Positions 55,627 to 63,488 of a stretch of 64,000 bases of DNA are shown here, piece by piece; position 1 is the first letter of the stretch, and each line of letters starts with the position of its first letter. The DNA comes from Bradyrhizobium sp. CB82 (lineage in GTDB: Bacteria > Pseudomonadota > Alphaproteobacteria > Rhizobiales > Xanthobacteraceae), in NCBI RefSeq assembly GCF_029714405.1, contig NZ_CP121650.1, forward strand, positions 3,415,001-3,479,000. Reading direction: 5' to 3'. A program made the translations under genes and the position numbers. Below the pieces are notes generated by a model. The model did not search any database. It had not been told where the DNA came from and saw only the letters and a program-made list of their open reading frames with translations.

Positions 55627-56307
55627 ATGAGTACGAGCCCGGCAACGATTTATGTGATTGACGATGATGAGCAAATAAGGACATTGCTTGGAAATCTCTG
55701 CCATGACGCCGGACTTGAAGTGAAGCTGTTCGGTTCGACAGACGAGTTCTCGGCGGAGCAACTCTCCAATGGCCCATCGTGCCTGGTGCTCGACGTTCGC
55801 TTTCCTGGGACCTCGCCGACCGGGCTCGATCTGCAGCGAACGCTGGCCGACTCCGGGGTCCCGGTTCCGATCGTGTTCATCAGCGGTCATTCCGATATCC
55901 GCGTCTCCGTGGAGGCGATGAAGCGCGGAGCGGTGGAATTTCTGCCCAAGCCGTTTCGCGAGCAGGAGTTTCTCGACGCGGTGCGGCTCGGCGTGGAGCG
56001 CGACCGCAGGCGGCTGGAGCGCGAGCACGTCGTGCGCGAAGCTCGGCGGCGCTTCGAGGAGCTGACGGTGCGCGAACGCGACATATTGCTGCTGATGGCG
56101 GAGGGACTCGTCGCCAAGCAGATCGCGGCCAGGCTGAATGTCAGCGAAGTGACGGTGAAGGTGCACCGCGCGCGCATGATGCGGAAGCTGCAGATGCGCT
56201 CGCCGATCGAGGTTGTGAGGCTCGTCGACAGCATCAGGCCGGACGTTGCGACGATGCGTCAGCGCGCCGGTGCATCGAACGGAGCCGAAGTCACGCGCGG
56301 CATCTAG
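55627..56307 (+). CDS. FixJ/CsgD-like response regulator (receiver + LuxR HTH)
   Basis: A 226-residue two-component regulator. The receiver has the acidic pair in YVIDDDEQIRTLLGNL, the phospho-acceptor aspartate ~56 in SCLVLDVRFPG, the serine switch in VFISGHSD and the lysine in FLPKPFREQ, so it looks phosphorylatable. The LuxR-type HTH follows a basic linker (RRFEELTVRERDILLLMAEG, LVAKQIAARLNVSEVTVKVH). No sensor kinase gene is adjacent. It lies 122 bp before the first of four curlin-repeat genes on the same strand, a position like that of CsgD in curli systems, which suggests that it controls them. Confidence 0.9.
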   Translation: MSTSPATIYVIDDDEQIRTLLGNLCHDAGLEVKLFGSTDEFSAEQLSNGPSCLVLDVRFPGTSPTGLDLQRTLADSGVPVPIVFISGHSDIRVSVEAMKRGAVEFLPKPFREQEFLDAVRLGVERDRRRLEREHVVREARRRFEELTVRERDILLLMAEGLVAKQIAARLNVSEVTVKVHRARMMRKLQMRSPIEVVRLVDSIRPDVATMRQRAGASNGAEVTRGI

Positions 56308-56429
56308 TCCGTCCGGACTAGCATGAACCTCAGTCTATCAAGCGCCCCGTCGACGGTTCACAGTATCCCGCATGATGTCGCAGAGTTTTGCATACGACAT
56401 CGCTAACCTTGGCACGAAAGGGATACTCC

Positions 56430-56816
56430 ATGCGTAAGTTGATTCTCGCTTCCGTCGCACTGATCGCACTCACCGCCGGCGCCCGCGCCGACAATACCGC
56501 GACCACCTTCCAGATCGGCCTCGCAAATGGTTCCTCCGTGAACCAGCAGGGTCACGTGAACGACAGCTCGACCACGACTCAGGTCGGCTTCGTTAATGGT
56601 GCGCTCACGCTGCAAGGCACGACCACGCCTTCGCTCAACAACACCAGCACGGTGACTCAGGTCGGCGCCGCGAACGCGGCCGCTACCGGCCAGGTTGCGA
56701 CCGGCAACAACACCAGCTCGATCGGCCAGTTCTCGATCGGCGGCGCGCCGAACAACTTCGCTGCCGTTGGGCAGATCGGCGGCGGCGTCAACCTGAGCGG
56801 CATTGTGCAGCACTAA
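56430..56816 (+). CDS. Secreted curlin-repeat protein 1
   Basis: A 128-residue protein with a signal peptide (MRKLILASVALIALTAGARA) followed directly by curlin-type repeats of the form xQxGxxNxxxxxQ: TTFQIGLANGSSVNQQGHVN, TTTQVGFVNG, STVTQVGAANAAATGQ and SSIGQFSIG, ending AAVGQIGGGVNLSGIVQH. Such repeats stack as amyloid strands in CsgA/CsgB. The Asn/Gln/Gly/Thr-rich, low-charge mature part fits an extracellular fibre subunit. GGGATACTCC precedes the ATG. First of four tandem curlin-like genes. Confidence 0.85.
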   Translation: MRKLILASVALIALTAGARADNTATTFQIGLANGSSVNQQGHVNDSSTTTQVGFVNGALTLQGTTTPSLNNTSTVTQVGAANAAATGQVATGNNTSSIGQFSIGGAPNNFAAVGQIGGGVNLSGIVQH

Positions 56817-56831
56817 GCCAGCCCCGTACCT

Positions 56832-56864
56832 CCCTGGGCGCGTCACAGCGCCGGCGCGCCCGGG
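56832..56864. other. Hairpin between curlin-repeat genes 1 and 2
   Basis: CCC-T-GGGCGCG pairs with CGCGCCCGGG (10 bp with one bulged T, 12-base loop), 15 bases after the stop of gene 1. There is no T-run, so it may stabilise the upstream message or partly attenuate rather than terminate, giving more product of the first gene. Confidence 0.45.
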
Positions 56865-56940
56865 CCATGCTCCGAATTATTGCGATCACGCCTGTTGATG
56901 AAACGGCGGATCGACCAGTTGCTACTACGGAGGAATTCAC

Positions 56941-57333
56941 ATGCGGATCAATTATCTAGTCGCGACCGCCGTCATGTTCGGTGCGTTGACCTCTGTCGCT
57001 GCGAAAGCCGACAACACCGCCAGCGTGTTGCAGTTCGGTACGGCGAATTCTTCGTCTACAACGCAGACCGGCCCGGTGAACAACACCGCGACGACGCTGC
57101 AATTCGGTGCGAACAACCAGGCGACGAGCGTGCAGTTGGGATCACTATCGTCGGTCAATTCGGCGACGATCGGACAGGGCGGCACGATGCCTACCGCGAC
57201 CAACAATGCTGCGGTCGGTCAGGTCGGCGGTGCCAACACGAGCCTGATCGGTCAGATTGGCTTGAACAACACTGCCGCCGTCGGCCAACTCGGGATCCTG
57301 AACGGCTCCACGATTCTGCAGGCAGCTCCGTGA
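56941..57333 (+). CDS. Secreted curlin-repeat protein 2
   Basis: A 130-residue protein with a signal peptide (MRINYLVATAVMFGALTSVA, cleaved near AKA/DNTA). The repeats are ASVLQFGTANSSSTTQTGPV, ATTLQFGANNQATSVQLG, AAVGQVGGANTSLIGQIGLN and TAAVGQLGILNGSTILQ. Its mature start DNTA is the same as in protein 1, so the two are close paralogues. CGGAGGAATTCAC gives a strong ribosome binding site. It ends AAP. Confidence 0.87.
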   Translation: MRINYLVATAVMFGALTSVAAKADNTASVLQFGTANSSSTTQTGPVNNTATTLQFGANNQATSVQLGSLSSVNSATIGQGGTMPTATNNAAVGQVGGANTSLIGQIGLNNTAAVGQLGILNGSTILQAAP

Positions 57334-57377
57334 CCTGAGGTCCTGCCAAGATCTCGGCAACAATATGGAGGCATGTG

Positions 57378-57758
57378 ATGAACAAGCATCTTCTGATCGC
57401 TGCGATGGCAGTCCTCATCTCTTGTTGCGCAGCGAACGGCCCGGCGAAGGCGCAAAGCGCCGACATCAAGACGATCGTCTCGGTCAACGGGCCGCCAGTC
57501 GTCTTGAACCAAAGCAGCTCGACCAACATGGCCGGCATTTTCATGATCGGTGGCACGACCAGCGCGACCGTCACCCAGACCGGAACCAACAACGCCACCG
57601 GCGTGCTGCAGTTCGGCGGGACCAACGGCGCGGCGGTCGGTCAAACCGGAGCGTTGAACGTCACCTCAGTTGGGCAATTGGGTCAATTGAGCAATAGCAG
57701 CGCGGTGGCCCAGGCCGGCGGCATCAACCTTTCGAGCATCACTCAGATTGGACATTGA
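57378..57758 (+). CDS. Secreted curlin-repeat protein 3
   Basis: A 126-residue protein. The signal peptide MNKHLLIAAMAVLISCCAAN is cleaved near AKAQ; its SCC could alternatively be a lipobox. After a non-repeat N-terminal region (SADIKTIVSVNGPPVVLNQS) come the repeats ATVTQTGTNNATGVLQFGG, AAVGQTGALNVTSVGQLG and SAVAQAGGINLSSITQIGH. ATGGAGGCATGTG before ATG 57378 sets the start. It ends in TQIGH, like a curlin repeat cut at the last strand. Confidence 0.85.
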   Translation: MNKHLLIAAMAVLISCCAANGPAKAQSADIKTIVSVNGPPVVLNQSSSTNMAGIFMIGGTTSATVTQTGTNNATGVLQFGGTNGAAVGQTGALNVTSVGQLGQLSNSSAVAQAGGINLSSITQIGH

Positions 57759-57811
57759 GTCTGGAACTCCGATCTGAAGGCGTTTACATTCCGGAGCGTC
57801 AGGGGGCGGCC

Positions 57812-58264
57812 ATGAAATGGAGTGCTCAAGCCTCGATTTTCGCCGCACTCTTGGCCTCCGCGATCGGCGGGAGCTCGGCGGCATCAGCGGGCTCGATCAA
57901 GACCAGCCTATCGACGAGCGCGATCGATATCGAGACTGTGCTTGCCTCCGGCAATGATCCGGGCGCGGTGCAGGTCAAGGAAAGCAGTCAATTCAATTTC
58001 GCGAGGGTCATCGAGCTCGGTGGCACGAGTCCGTTCGATGCCACGATCATCCAGACCGGAACACAAAACTATGCCAGCGTCTACCAGACTGGCAGCACGA
58101 CCAGCGCCGCAATCGGTCAGTTTGGCGCGAGCAATACCGCCGAGGCCACGCAGCTCGGCAATGCCACCGGCGCGCTTCTCGTCCAGGTTGGTGAGATGAA
58201 CAAGGGAACGGTCAGTCAGTTCGGCCGCTTCAACTGGGCAGGCATCTTCCAGTTCGGGCGGTGA
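57812..58264 (+). CDS. Secreted curlin-repeat protein 4
   Basis: The longest of the set at 150 residues. The signal peptide is SIFAALLASAIGGSSAASAG. A ~45-residue N-terminal region without repeats (IKTSLSTSAIDIETVLASGN) is followed by ATIIQTGTQNYASVYQTGS, SAAIGQFGASNTAEATQLGN and TVSQFGRFNWAGIFQFGR. The Arg, Glu and Lys here are unusual for the set, and the terminal aromatic repeats resemble a CsgB-like nucleator; that role is inferred. GGGGGCGGCC precedes ATG 57812. Confidence 0.82.
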   Translation: MKWSAQASIFAALLASAIGGSSAASAGSIKTSLSTSAIDIETVLASGNDPGAVQVKESSQFNFARVIELGGTSPFDATIIQTGTQNYASVYQTGSTTSAAIGQFGASNTAEATQLGNATGALLVQVGEMNKGTVSQFGRFNWAGIFQFGR

Positions 58265-58280
58265 TCGGAAGAGGCGCGTC

Positions 58281-58583
58281 ATGAAGCTCATTCTGTTTGC
58301 AGCAGGAGTGGCGATGATGATGTCTGGTGGAACGGGACCGGTGTCGGCAGGCGGCAGTGATGGAGACGGTCACACGACGATCGTCCAGGACGCCAACGGC
58401 CAGACGGTGATCACCCAGAGCGGCGATCCCGCCCGGGCCGAGGTGCGCATCGTGAAAGAGCCCGGACGGACGACCGTCTACCGCAAGAGCGGCGGCAACA
58501 CCGCCGTCGTGACCCAGAGCACGGATCCGGCGGACCTTCCACCGAACCTGGGCGAATGGTTGCAAGGCCTGTCCGGACGGTGA
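58281..58583 (+). CDS. Small secreted protein at the end of the curlin cluster
   Basis: A 100-residue exported protein: signal peptide MKLILFAAGVAMMMSGGTGP, then HTTIVQDANGQTVITQSGDP, RAEVRIVKEPGRTTVYRKSG and NTAVVTQSTDP, ending PPNLGEWLQGLSGR. It has alternating polar/hydrophobic strands with TQS-type motifs but lacks real curlin repeats and is charged. It follows curlin gene 4 by 16 bp, so it is likely co-transcribed. It could be an accessory or chaperone-like factor; it does not resemble CsgC, CsgE, CsgF or CsgG as I know them. Confidence 0.7.
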   Translation: MKLILFAAGVAMMMSGGTGPVSAGGSDGDGHTTIVQDANGQTVITQSGDPARAEVRIVKEPGRTTVYRKSGGNTAVVTQSTDPADLPPNLGEWLQGLSGR

Positions 58584-58600
58584 AGGCCGGCATCCCGCGC

Positions 58601-58804
58601 CTACCGGCTCGCGCCGTTTGGCTCCACGACCTGCTGCTCGACCAGCGTCAGACCTCCGGGCAGTGCCGCGGAGAGCAGCTTGTTGGCGACGCTGCTGGCC
58701 TCTTGAACCGTGAAGTTTCCTGAAATCTGCCCTTGGCCACCGGTGATCAGCTCGCGGATGACGGGCGCCGAGAGCACCTTGTCGTCGAGCACCGGGTGCA
58801 GGCG
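58601..58804 (-). pseudogene. SecD C-terminal-type fragment
   Basis: The frame reads LHPVLDDKVLSAPVIRELIT, GGQGQISGNFTVQEASSVAN and KLLSAALPGGLTLVEQQVVE. This is the P1-head/first-helix region of SecD (LDxKVxSAPVIxxxIxGGxGQISGxFT). A stop codon lies in frame seven codons before the similarity begins, and SecD is normally over 500 residues, so only this piece survives, although it ends at its own stop. It converges on the curlin cluster. Confidence 0.7.
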
Positions 58805-58907
58805 GCCACCGGAATGCAACGGGCGGGGTGCCTAGGCGCCGGAACCCGCCTGTCGCTGGGACGTTGGGCCATCGCCCCTGTTCATCCCTGAGTATCCGGA
58901 GGCCGTG

Positions 58908-59627
58908 ATGGAGCATCTTCGCTATCCCAATGAAAGCGGCGAATATCGTGCGGCTCGAAACGCGCTTCTCGAGGAGGAGATGGCGCTCCGTGCACAGATC
59001 GAGGCCGTCGCGGCCAAACGTCGCGCGCTGCCGCTCGGCGGCGAAGTGCCCGAGGACTACCTGTTCGAGCGGATCGGTAAGAACAGCATGCCGGAAAAGG
59101 TGAGGATGTCCGAGCTGTTCGGGCCGAGCAACACGCTTATCCTCTACAGCTTCATGTACGGACCCGAACGCGCGCTGCCATGTCCGGGTTGCACGCATCT
59201 GCTCGATGGTCTCGATGGTACGGCAAGGCATGTCGGCCAGCGCGCCGCGATGTATATCGTCGCCAAATCGCCGATAGCGCGCCTTGTGGCCTGGGCTCAC
59301 GAGCGCGGCTGGAATCACCTGCTGCTGCTCTCGACGGCCGGCAATTCCTACGACGCCGATTATTTCGGCGATACCTCGAAGCTGTCCGCGGGCATGCGTG
59401 GCCAGCACCGCGTGCCGGACAACGAGAACTGGGACGAGACGATCTTCAACGTGTTCAAGAAAAGCGACGGAGCGATCAGACACAGTTGGGGCTCCGAGAT
59501 GGCCTATGCGCCGTCCGCGCCAAATCAGCACCACCGTGCCGGTGATCTCGTCGACCCGCTGTGGGGCCTCCTGGACATGACCCCGGAAGGCCGCGGCGAT
59601 TTCTTTCCCAAGGTGAACTACGACTAA
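58908..59627 (+). CDS. DUF899-family thioredoxin-like protein
   Basis: A 239-residue DUF899 protein. The N-terminal helical EYRAARNALLEEEMALRAQI and ALPLGGEVPEDYLFE are the family's opening, followed by the thioredoxin-like core MSELFGPSNTLILYSFMYGP, ALPCPGCTHLLDGLDG (CxxC motif) and LLLLSTAGNSYDADYFGDT. The C-terminus HHRAGDLVDPLWGLLDMTPE followed by GRGDF is diagnostic. GGAGG lies six bases before ATG 58908. A redox role is likely but not established. Confidence 0.9.
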   Translation: MEHLRYPNESGEYRAARNALLEEEMALRAQIEAVAAKRRALPLGGEVPEDYLFERIGKNSMPEKVRMSELFGPSNTLILYSFMYGPERALPCPGCTHLLDGLDGTARHVGQRAAMYIVAKSPIARLVAWAHERGWNHLLLLSTAGNSYDADYFGDTSKLSAGMRGQHRVPDNENWDETIFNVFKKSDGAIRHSWGSEMAYAPSAPNQHHRAGDLVDPLWGLLDMTPEGRGDFFPKVNYD

Positions 59628-59834
59628 CCGGCCGCGTTCCGAACCGCCACAATGGAGGGATTCCGCTGGCTGAGTGCGCCTGTCTGTCGCCGGTGAGCAA
59701 TCCGGGCATGGACGGGGGCCCGATCATCGATCATTCTGTCCGCTCTTGATCCGCGCGGGCGGATCGAGCCCCGCCTGAAAGCAAACTTCAAACAAGCCAG
59801 GCGCGGGCACCAGTCATGAGGGAGGACGAACGGA

Positions 59835-61739
59835 ATGGCGGGCATTCACGCGCTCGATCGGATCATCGGCGAGGACTATCCGGAATTGGCCACGGACGAG
59901 CAGGTCCGGACGCTGGAGCGGGTGCCTTACGCCGAGCGTATCGCGGCCGAAAGCACCTATGATGCGATCAGGCTCGGGGCGGCCCGGAATCCCGATGCGC
60001 CGGCAATCCAGTTCCTGCCCAATGCCGATCCCGCTGATGCGCCGCTGGTCATCTCTCACCGGGATTTCGTCGCGCGCGTCACGCAGGCCGCCAACATGTT
60101 TCACGCGCTGGGAGCAGGCAAAGACGACGTCATCAGCTTCATGCTGCCGCTCCTGCCCGATGCTTTCGTGACGCTGTTCGGCGCGGAGGCCACGGGCATC
60201 GCCAATCCCGTCAATCCGCTGCTGGAGCCGCATCAGATCGCGGAGATCCTGGAGGCCGCCAACACCACGATCCTGGTCACGCTCGGCCCGATGCCCGGCA
60301 CCGATATCTGGCAAAAGGTCGAGCAGATCCGCCCGTCATTGAAACGCCTCAAGGCGATCGTGCAGGTCGGCGGCGGCGATCCCGCGAACGGCATCTTCGC
60401 GTTCAACGATCTCATGAAGCAGCAGCCGGCGGACCGGCTCGTCAGCGGTCGCAAGATTCCCGGCAGCGATATCGCGGCCTATTTCCATACCGGCGGCACC
60501 ACCGGAACGCCAAAGCTCGTGCGTCACACCCATGCCAATCAGGTCTATCAGGCCTGGGCTCTCAACCTGCTCCTGAAGTCGAAGCCCGGCGGCAATCTCC
60601 TGTTCGGCATGCCGCTGTTTCACGTCGGGGGCTCGCTGACGCAGGTGCTGACGACGCTCGCGGGCGGTGGCTGCCTCGTGGTGCTGTCGCCGTCCGGCTG
60701 GCGCAATCCCAATGCGGTGAAGAACATCTGGCGGCTGGTCGAACGCTTCAAGCCGGAGGCGCTGTCGAGCGTGCCGACCGTGCTTGCGGCGACGCTCGCG
60801 GTGCCGCCGGGTGGTGCCGACATTTCGAGCCTGAAATTTGCCGCCGGCGGCGGCTCGGCGATCCCGGTCGCGGTCGGCTCGGCGATCCAGGACAAGCTGA
60901 AGCTGCCGGTGGTCGAGGTCTACGGCATGACCGAGACCTCGAGCGTGCACACCATGGCCTATCCGGACCGCCCCATCCGCCTCGGCTCGGTCGGCCTGCC
61001 GATGCCTTACGCCCGCGTGCGCATCGTCAAGCTCGACGTTGAGGGGCGGCTCGAGCGCGACTGCGCCGTGGACGAGATCGGCGTCGTGATTATGGCCGGG
61101 CCCGGCGTATTCGGCGGCTATCTCAACGATGCCCATAACGAGGGCGCGTTCGTCGACGAGATCTGGGTCAACTCTGGCGATCTCGGCCGCCTCGATGCGG
61201 ACGGCCATCTATGGATCACCGGCCGCGCCAAGGATCTTGTGATCCGCGGCGGCCACAACATCGATCCCGCACCGATCGAGGAGATCATGTTCCAGCATCC
61301 GGCCGTCGGCTTTGCCGCCGTGGTCGGCCAACCCGACGCCTATGCCGGCGAACTCCCCGTCGGCTATGTGCAGTTGAAACCCGGTGCCAAGATCGAGCCG
61401 GGCGAGCTCGAGACCTGGGTGCGCGAACGCACGCCCGAGCGCGCCGCCGTGCCCGTGCAGATCATTCCGATCGATCCCATGCCCGTCACCGGCGTCGGCA
61501 AGGTGTTCAAGCCGCAATTGCGCTGGGATGCGGCCCAGCGTGTGTTCACGAAGGTGCTCACCTCGCTCACCGAGAAAGGCATCGACTGCAAGGTGAAGGT
61601 CGGCGCGCATGGCAGCCACGGTTCGATCGCGACGGTGACCATCGCGGGCGTGCCGGAAGGCAAGCGCGAAGGGGTCGCAGGCGAGGTGCACAGGCTGCTC
61701 GATCCGTTCGTGATGCGGCATGAGGTGGTGTACGCCTAG
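59835..61739 (+). CDS. Acyl-CoA synthetase (AMP-forming)
   Basis: A 634-residue ANL-superfamily enzyme that activates a carboxylic acid to its CoA thioester. Motifs: AYFHTGGTTGTPKLVRHTH (P-loop, A3), VVEVYGMTETSSVHTMAYPD (A5), WVNSGDLGRLDADGHLWITG (A7), RAKDLVIRGGHNIDPAPIEE (A8) and the catalytic lysine in PVTGVGKVFKPQLRWDA. A ~90-residue C-terminal extension (KCKV-like, GAHGSHGSIATVTIAGVPEG) follows the usual end. The substrate, likely an aromatic or medium-chain acid, cannot be set. GAGGGAGGACGAACGG precedes the ATG. Confidence 0.93.
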   Translation: MAGIHALDRIIGEDYPELATDEQVRTLERVPYAERIAAESTYDAIRLGAARNPDAPAIQFLPNADPADAPLVISHRDFVARVTQAANMFHALGAGKDDVISFMLPLLPDAFVTLFGAEATGIANPVNPLLEPHQIAEILEAANTTILVTLGPMPGTDIWQKVEQIRPSLKRLKAIVQVGGGDPANGIFAFNDLMKQQPADRLVSGRKIPGSDIAAYFHTGGTTGTPKLVRHTHANQVYQAWALNLLLKSKPGGNLLFGMPLFHVGGSLTQVLTTLAGGGCLVVLSPSGWRNPNAVKNIWRLVERFKPEALSSVPTVLAATLAVPPGGADISSLKFAAGGGSAIPVAVGSAIQDKLKLPVVEVYGMTETSSVHTMAYPDRPIRLGSVGLPMPYARVRIVKLDVEGRLERDCAVDEIGVVIMAGPGVFGGYLNDAHNEGAFVDEIWVNSGDLGRLDADGHLWITGRAKDLVIRGGHNIDPAPIEEIMFQHPAVGFAAVVGQPDAYAGELPVGYVQLKPGAKIEPGELETWVRERTPERAAVPVQIIPIDPMPVTGVGKVFKPQLRWDAAQRVFTKVLTSLTEKGIDCKVKVGAHGSHGSIATVTIAGVPEGKREGVAGEVHRLLDPFVMRHEVVYA

Positions 61740-61768
61740 GTGCGGACGAGCCCGGGCTCGCCGTTGCC

Positions 61769-62659
61769 TCAACTGCCGCGATAGGTCGAATAGCTCCATG
61801 GCGTGATCAGCAGCGGCACGTGCAGATGCTGCTCCGGCTCCGACACGCCAAAGCGCAGCGGGATCACGTCGAGGAAGGGCGGATCGCTTAGCAGGACGCC
61901 GCGGCCGGCGAAATAGGCAGCCGCCTGAAAGCGCAGCTCGTAAGTGCCGATCGGCACGGGCCGCCCCTCGATCGGCTCCGGGCTGGTGCGCCCGTCGGCG
62001 TTTGTCACGAGATCGCCGATCAGGCGCTCCTCGCCGTGACGTGACAGCTCGACCAGGCTGAACTTCATACCGTCGGCCGGCAGCCCGCAATGCGCGTCGA
62101 GGACGTGGACAGACAGCGTGCCGTGAACTGGAAGCGCCTCCTCGCTCGCGATCATGCCTGCAAGGCGGAGGCTTGCGATGCGCGCGATCTCGGTCAGCGC
62201 CTCTTTTTCCTCCTGCGCCGGGTCATTGTTCAGCCGGCGTGCGAAGGCGTCGAGGATCGAGTCCTTGGTGTGGCGGCGGACACAGATCATGAAGGGAAAG
62301 CCGAACTTCGCCCTGTAGGCGTTGTTCAACTTCTCGAACGTTGCGAACTCGGGCTCCGACAGTCGGTCGAGGCCGGCGCCGTCCTGTTCGCGCGTCGAAT
62401 GCGCGGTGAGGCCTTGGGCACGCTGCGCCTTGTTGGCGAGATCGGGATGCGAACGGATCAGGTTGAGGCGCTGCTCTGCGGGCGCGGTTTCGATCGAGGC
62501 GATCATCGCATCGCGCAAGGCGGCGAGGTTCTTGAACGGCCGCCGCGCTGCGGCGGCCGTCGCGACCCAGGGCGAATATTCGAAGACGTCGCCGAGGGCG
62601 GCGATGAAATCGGCTGTGGCGGCGCGGTTGAGGGTATCGAGGGTGAAGTGTCCCGGCAA
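61769..62659 (-). CDS. Fused OHCU decarboxylase / 5-hydroxyisourate hydrolase
   Basis: A 296-residue bifunctional enzyme of uric acid breakdown. Residues ~5-170 are OHCU decarboxylase (UraD/PucL-N type): LNRAATADFIAALGDVFEYS, the catalytic LNLIRSHPDLANKAQRAQGL, and KFGFPFMICVRRHTKDSILD. Residues ~178-296 are 5-hydroxyisourate hydrolase (PucM/HpxT): GTLSVHVLDAHCGLPADGMK, then HLHVPLLITPWSYSTYRGS with the invariant YRGS end. Together they convert 5-hydroxyisourate to S-allantoin. The start is TTG at 62659 with GGAG seven bases upstream. It is 13 bp after the ABC permease gene, in the same operon. Confidence 0.94.
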   Translation of the reverse strand: MPGHFTLDTLNRAATADFIAALGDVFEYSPWVATAAAARRPFKNLAALRDAMIASIETAPAEQRLNLIRSHPDLANKAQRAQGLTAHSTREQDGAGLDRLSEPEFATFEKLNNAYRAKFGFPFMICVRRHTKDSILDAFARRLNNDPAQEEKEALTEIARIASLRLAGMIASEEALPVHGTLSVHVLDAHCGLPADGMKFSLVELSRHGEERLIGDLVTNADGRTSPEPIEGRPVPIGTYELRFQAAAYFAGRGVLLSDPPFLDVIPLRFGVSEPEQHLHVPLLITPWSYSTYRGS

Positions 62660-62672
62660 CGAAAATCTCCGT

Positions 62673-63488
62673 TCAGTGCATCTGCCGGGTCAGTCCGGCG
62701 AAGCGTTCGGCAAGCAGCATCAGGATCAAGGTGGCGATCACGATCGCACCGGACGCGGCCGCGGTGCGGACGTCGAGATTGGTCTCGATCTGTTGCCAGA
62801 GATGGATCGGCAGCATCTCGGTACGCTCGTCGGCAAGGAACAGCGACACCGGAACGTTGTCGAAGGACGCCATGAAGGCGAGGAAGGCGCCCGCCCCGAT
62901 GCCGGGCCCGATCAGCGGCAGCGTGACGCGGCGAAACGTCGTCAGGCGATCGGCGCCGAGACTCTCGGAAGCCTCGAGCAGGCTGGCGTCGAGCTGCGAT
63001 AGGGAGGCCAGCGTTGTGCGCAGCACGAAAGGCACGCAGACGATGACATGGCCGAGCACGAGGAGGGGAATACTCGGCGAGAGGCCGAGCCGGTTGATGA
63101 AGATCAGCGCCGCAAAGCCAAACGACAGCGCAGGCAGGAGCAGCGGCGACATGAACAGGAGGTCCGCCGCACGCATCAGGGGCGAGCGGCTGCGCGTGAT
63201 CGCGAGCGCCGCAGCCGTGCCGCAAGCACCCGACAGCAGCGTGGTCCACAACGCGACGACCAGGCTGTTCCAGGCTGCGCGTTGCATCTGGTCGGCATCG
63301 ATGAGCGCGACATACCAGCGCAACGACAGTCCGGGCGGCGGAAAGCGCAGGGATTGCGACGAGGTGAACGAGGTCAGGAGCACCACTGCGGTCGGCAGCA
63401 CCAGGAAGAGCAGGGCGATGGCCGCGAGCAGCCCGAATACGACCTTCAGCGACAGGGCGTCCCAGCGAATGCGCTTAGCGGCGGCCAT
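62673..63488 (-). CDS. ABC transporter permease (PotC-like)
   Basis: A 271-residue inner-membrane permease with six helices. The EAA-loop is SLLEASESLGADRLTTFRRV then TLPLIGPGIG, typical of the spermidine/putrescine (PotC) class. The N-terminus LKVVFGLLAAIALLFLVLPT is the first helix. The start at 63488 follows AGGAGTGAAATCC and overlaps the upstream permease gene by 14 bases. Its pairing with a ureide-degrading enzyme suggests uptake of a purine-derived or other nitrogen compound; this is inferred from position. Confidence 0.92.
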   Translation of the reverse strand: MAAAKRIRWDALSLKVVFGLLAAIALLFLVLPTAVVLLTSFTSSQSLRFPPPGLSLRWYVALIDADQMQRAAWNSLVVALWTTLLSGACGTAAALAITRSRSPLMRAADLLFMSPLLLPALSFGFAALIFINRLGLSPSIPLLVLGHVIVCVPFVLRTTLASLSQLDASLLEASESLGADRLTTFRRVTLPLIGPGIGAGAFLAFMASFDNVPVSLFLADERTEMLPIHLWQQIETNLDVRTAAASGAIVIATLILMLLAERFAGLTRQMH

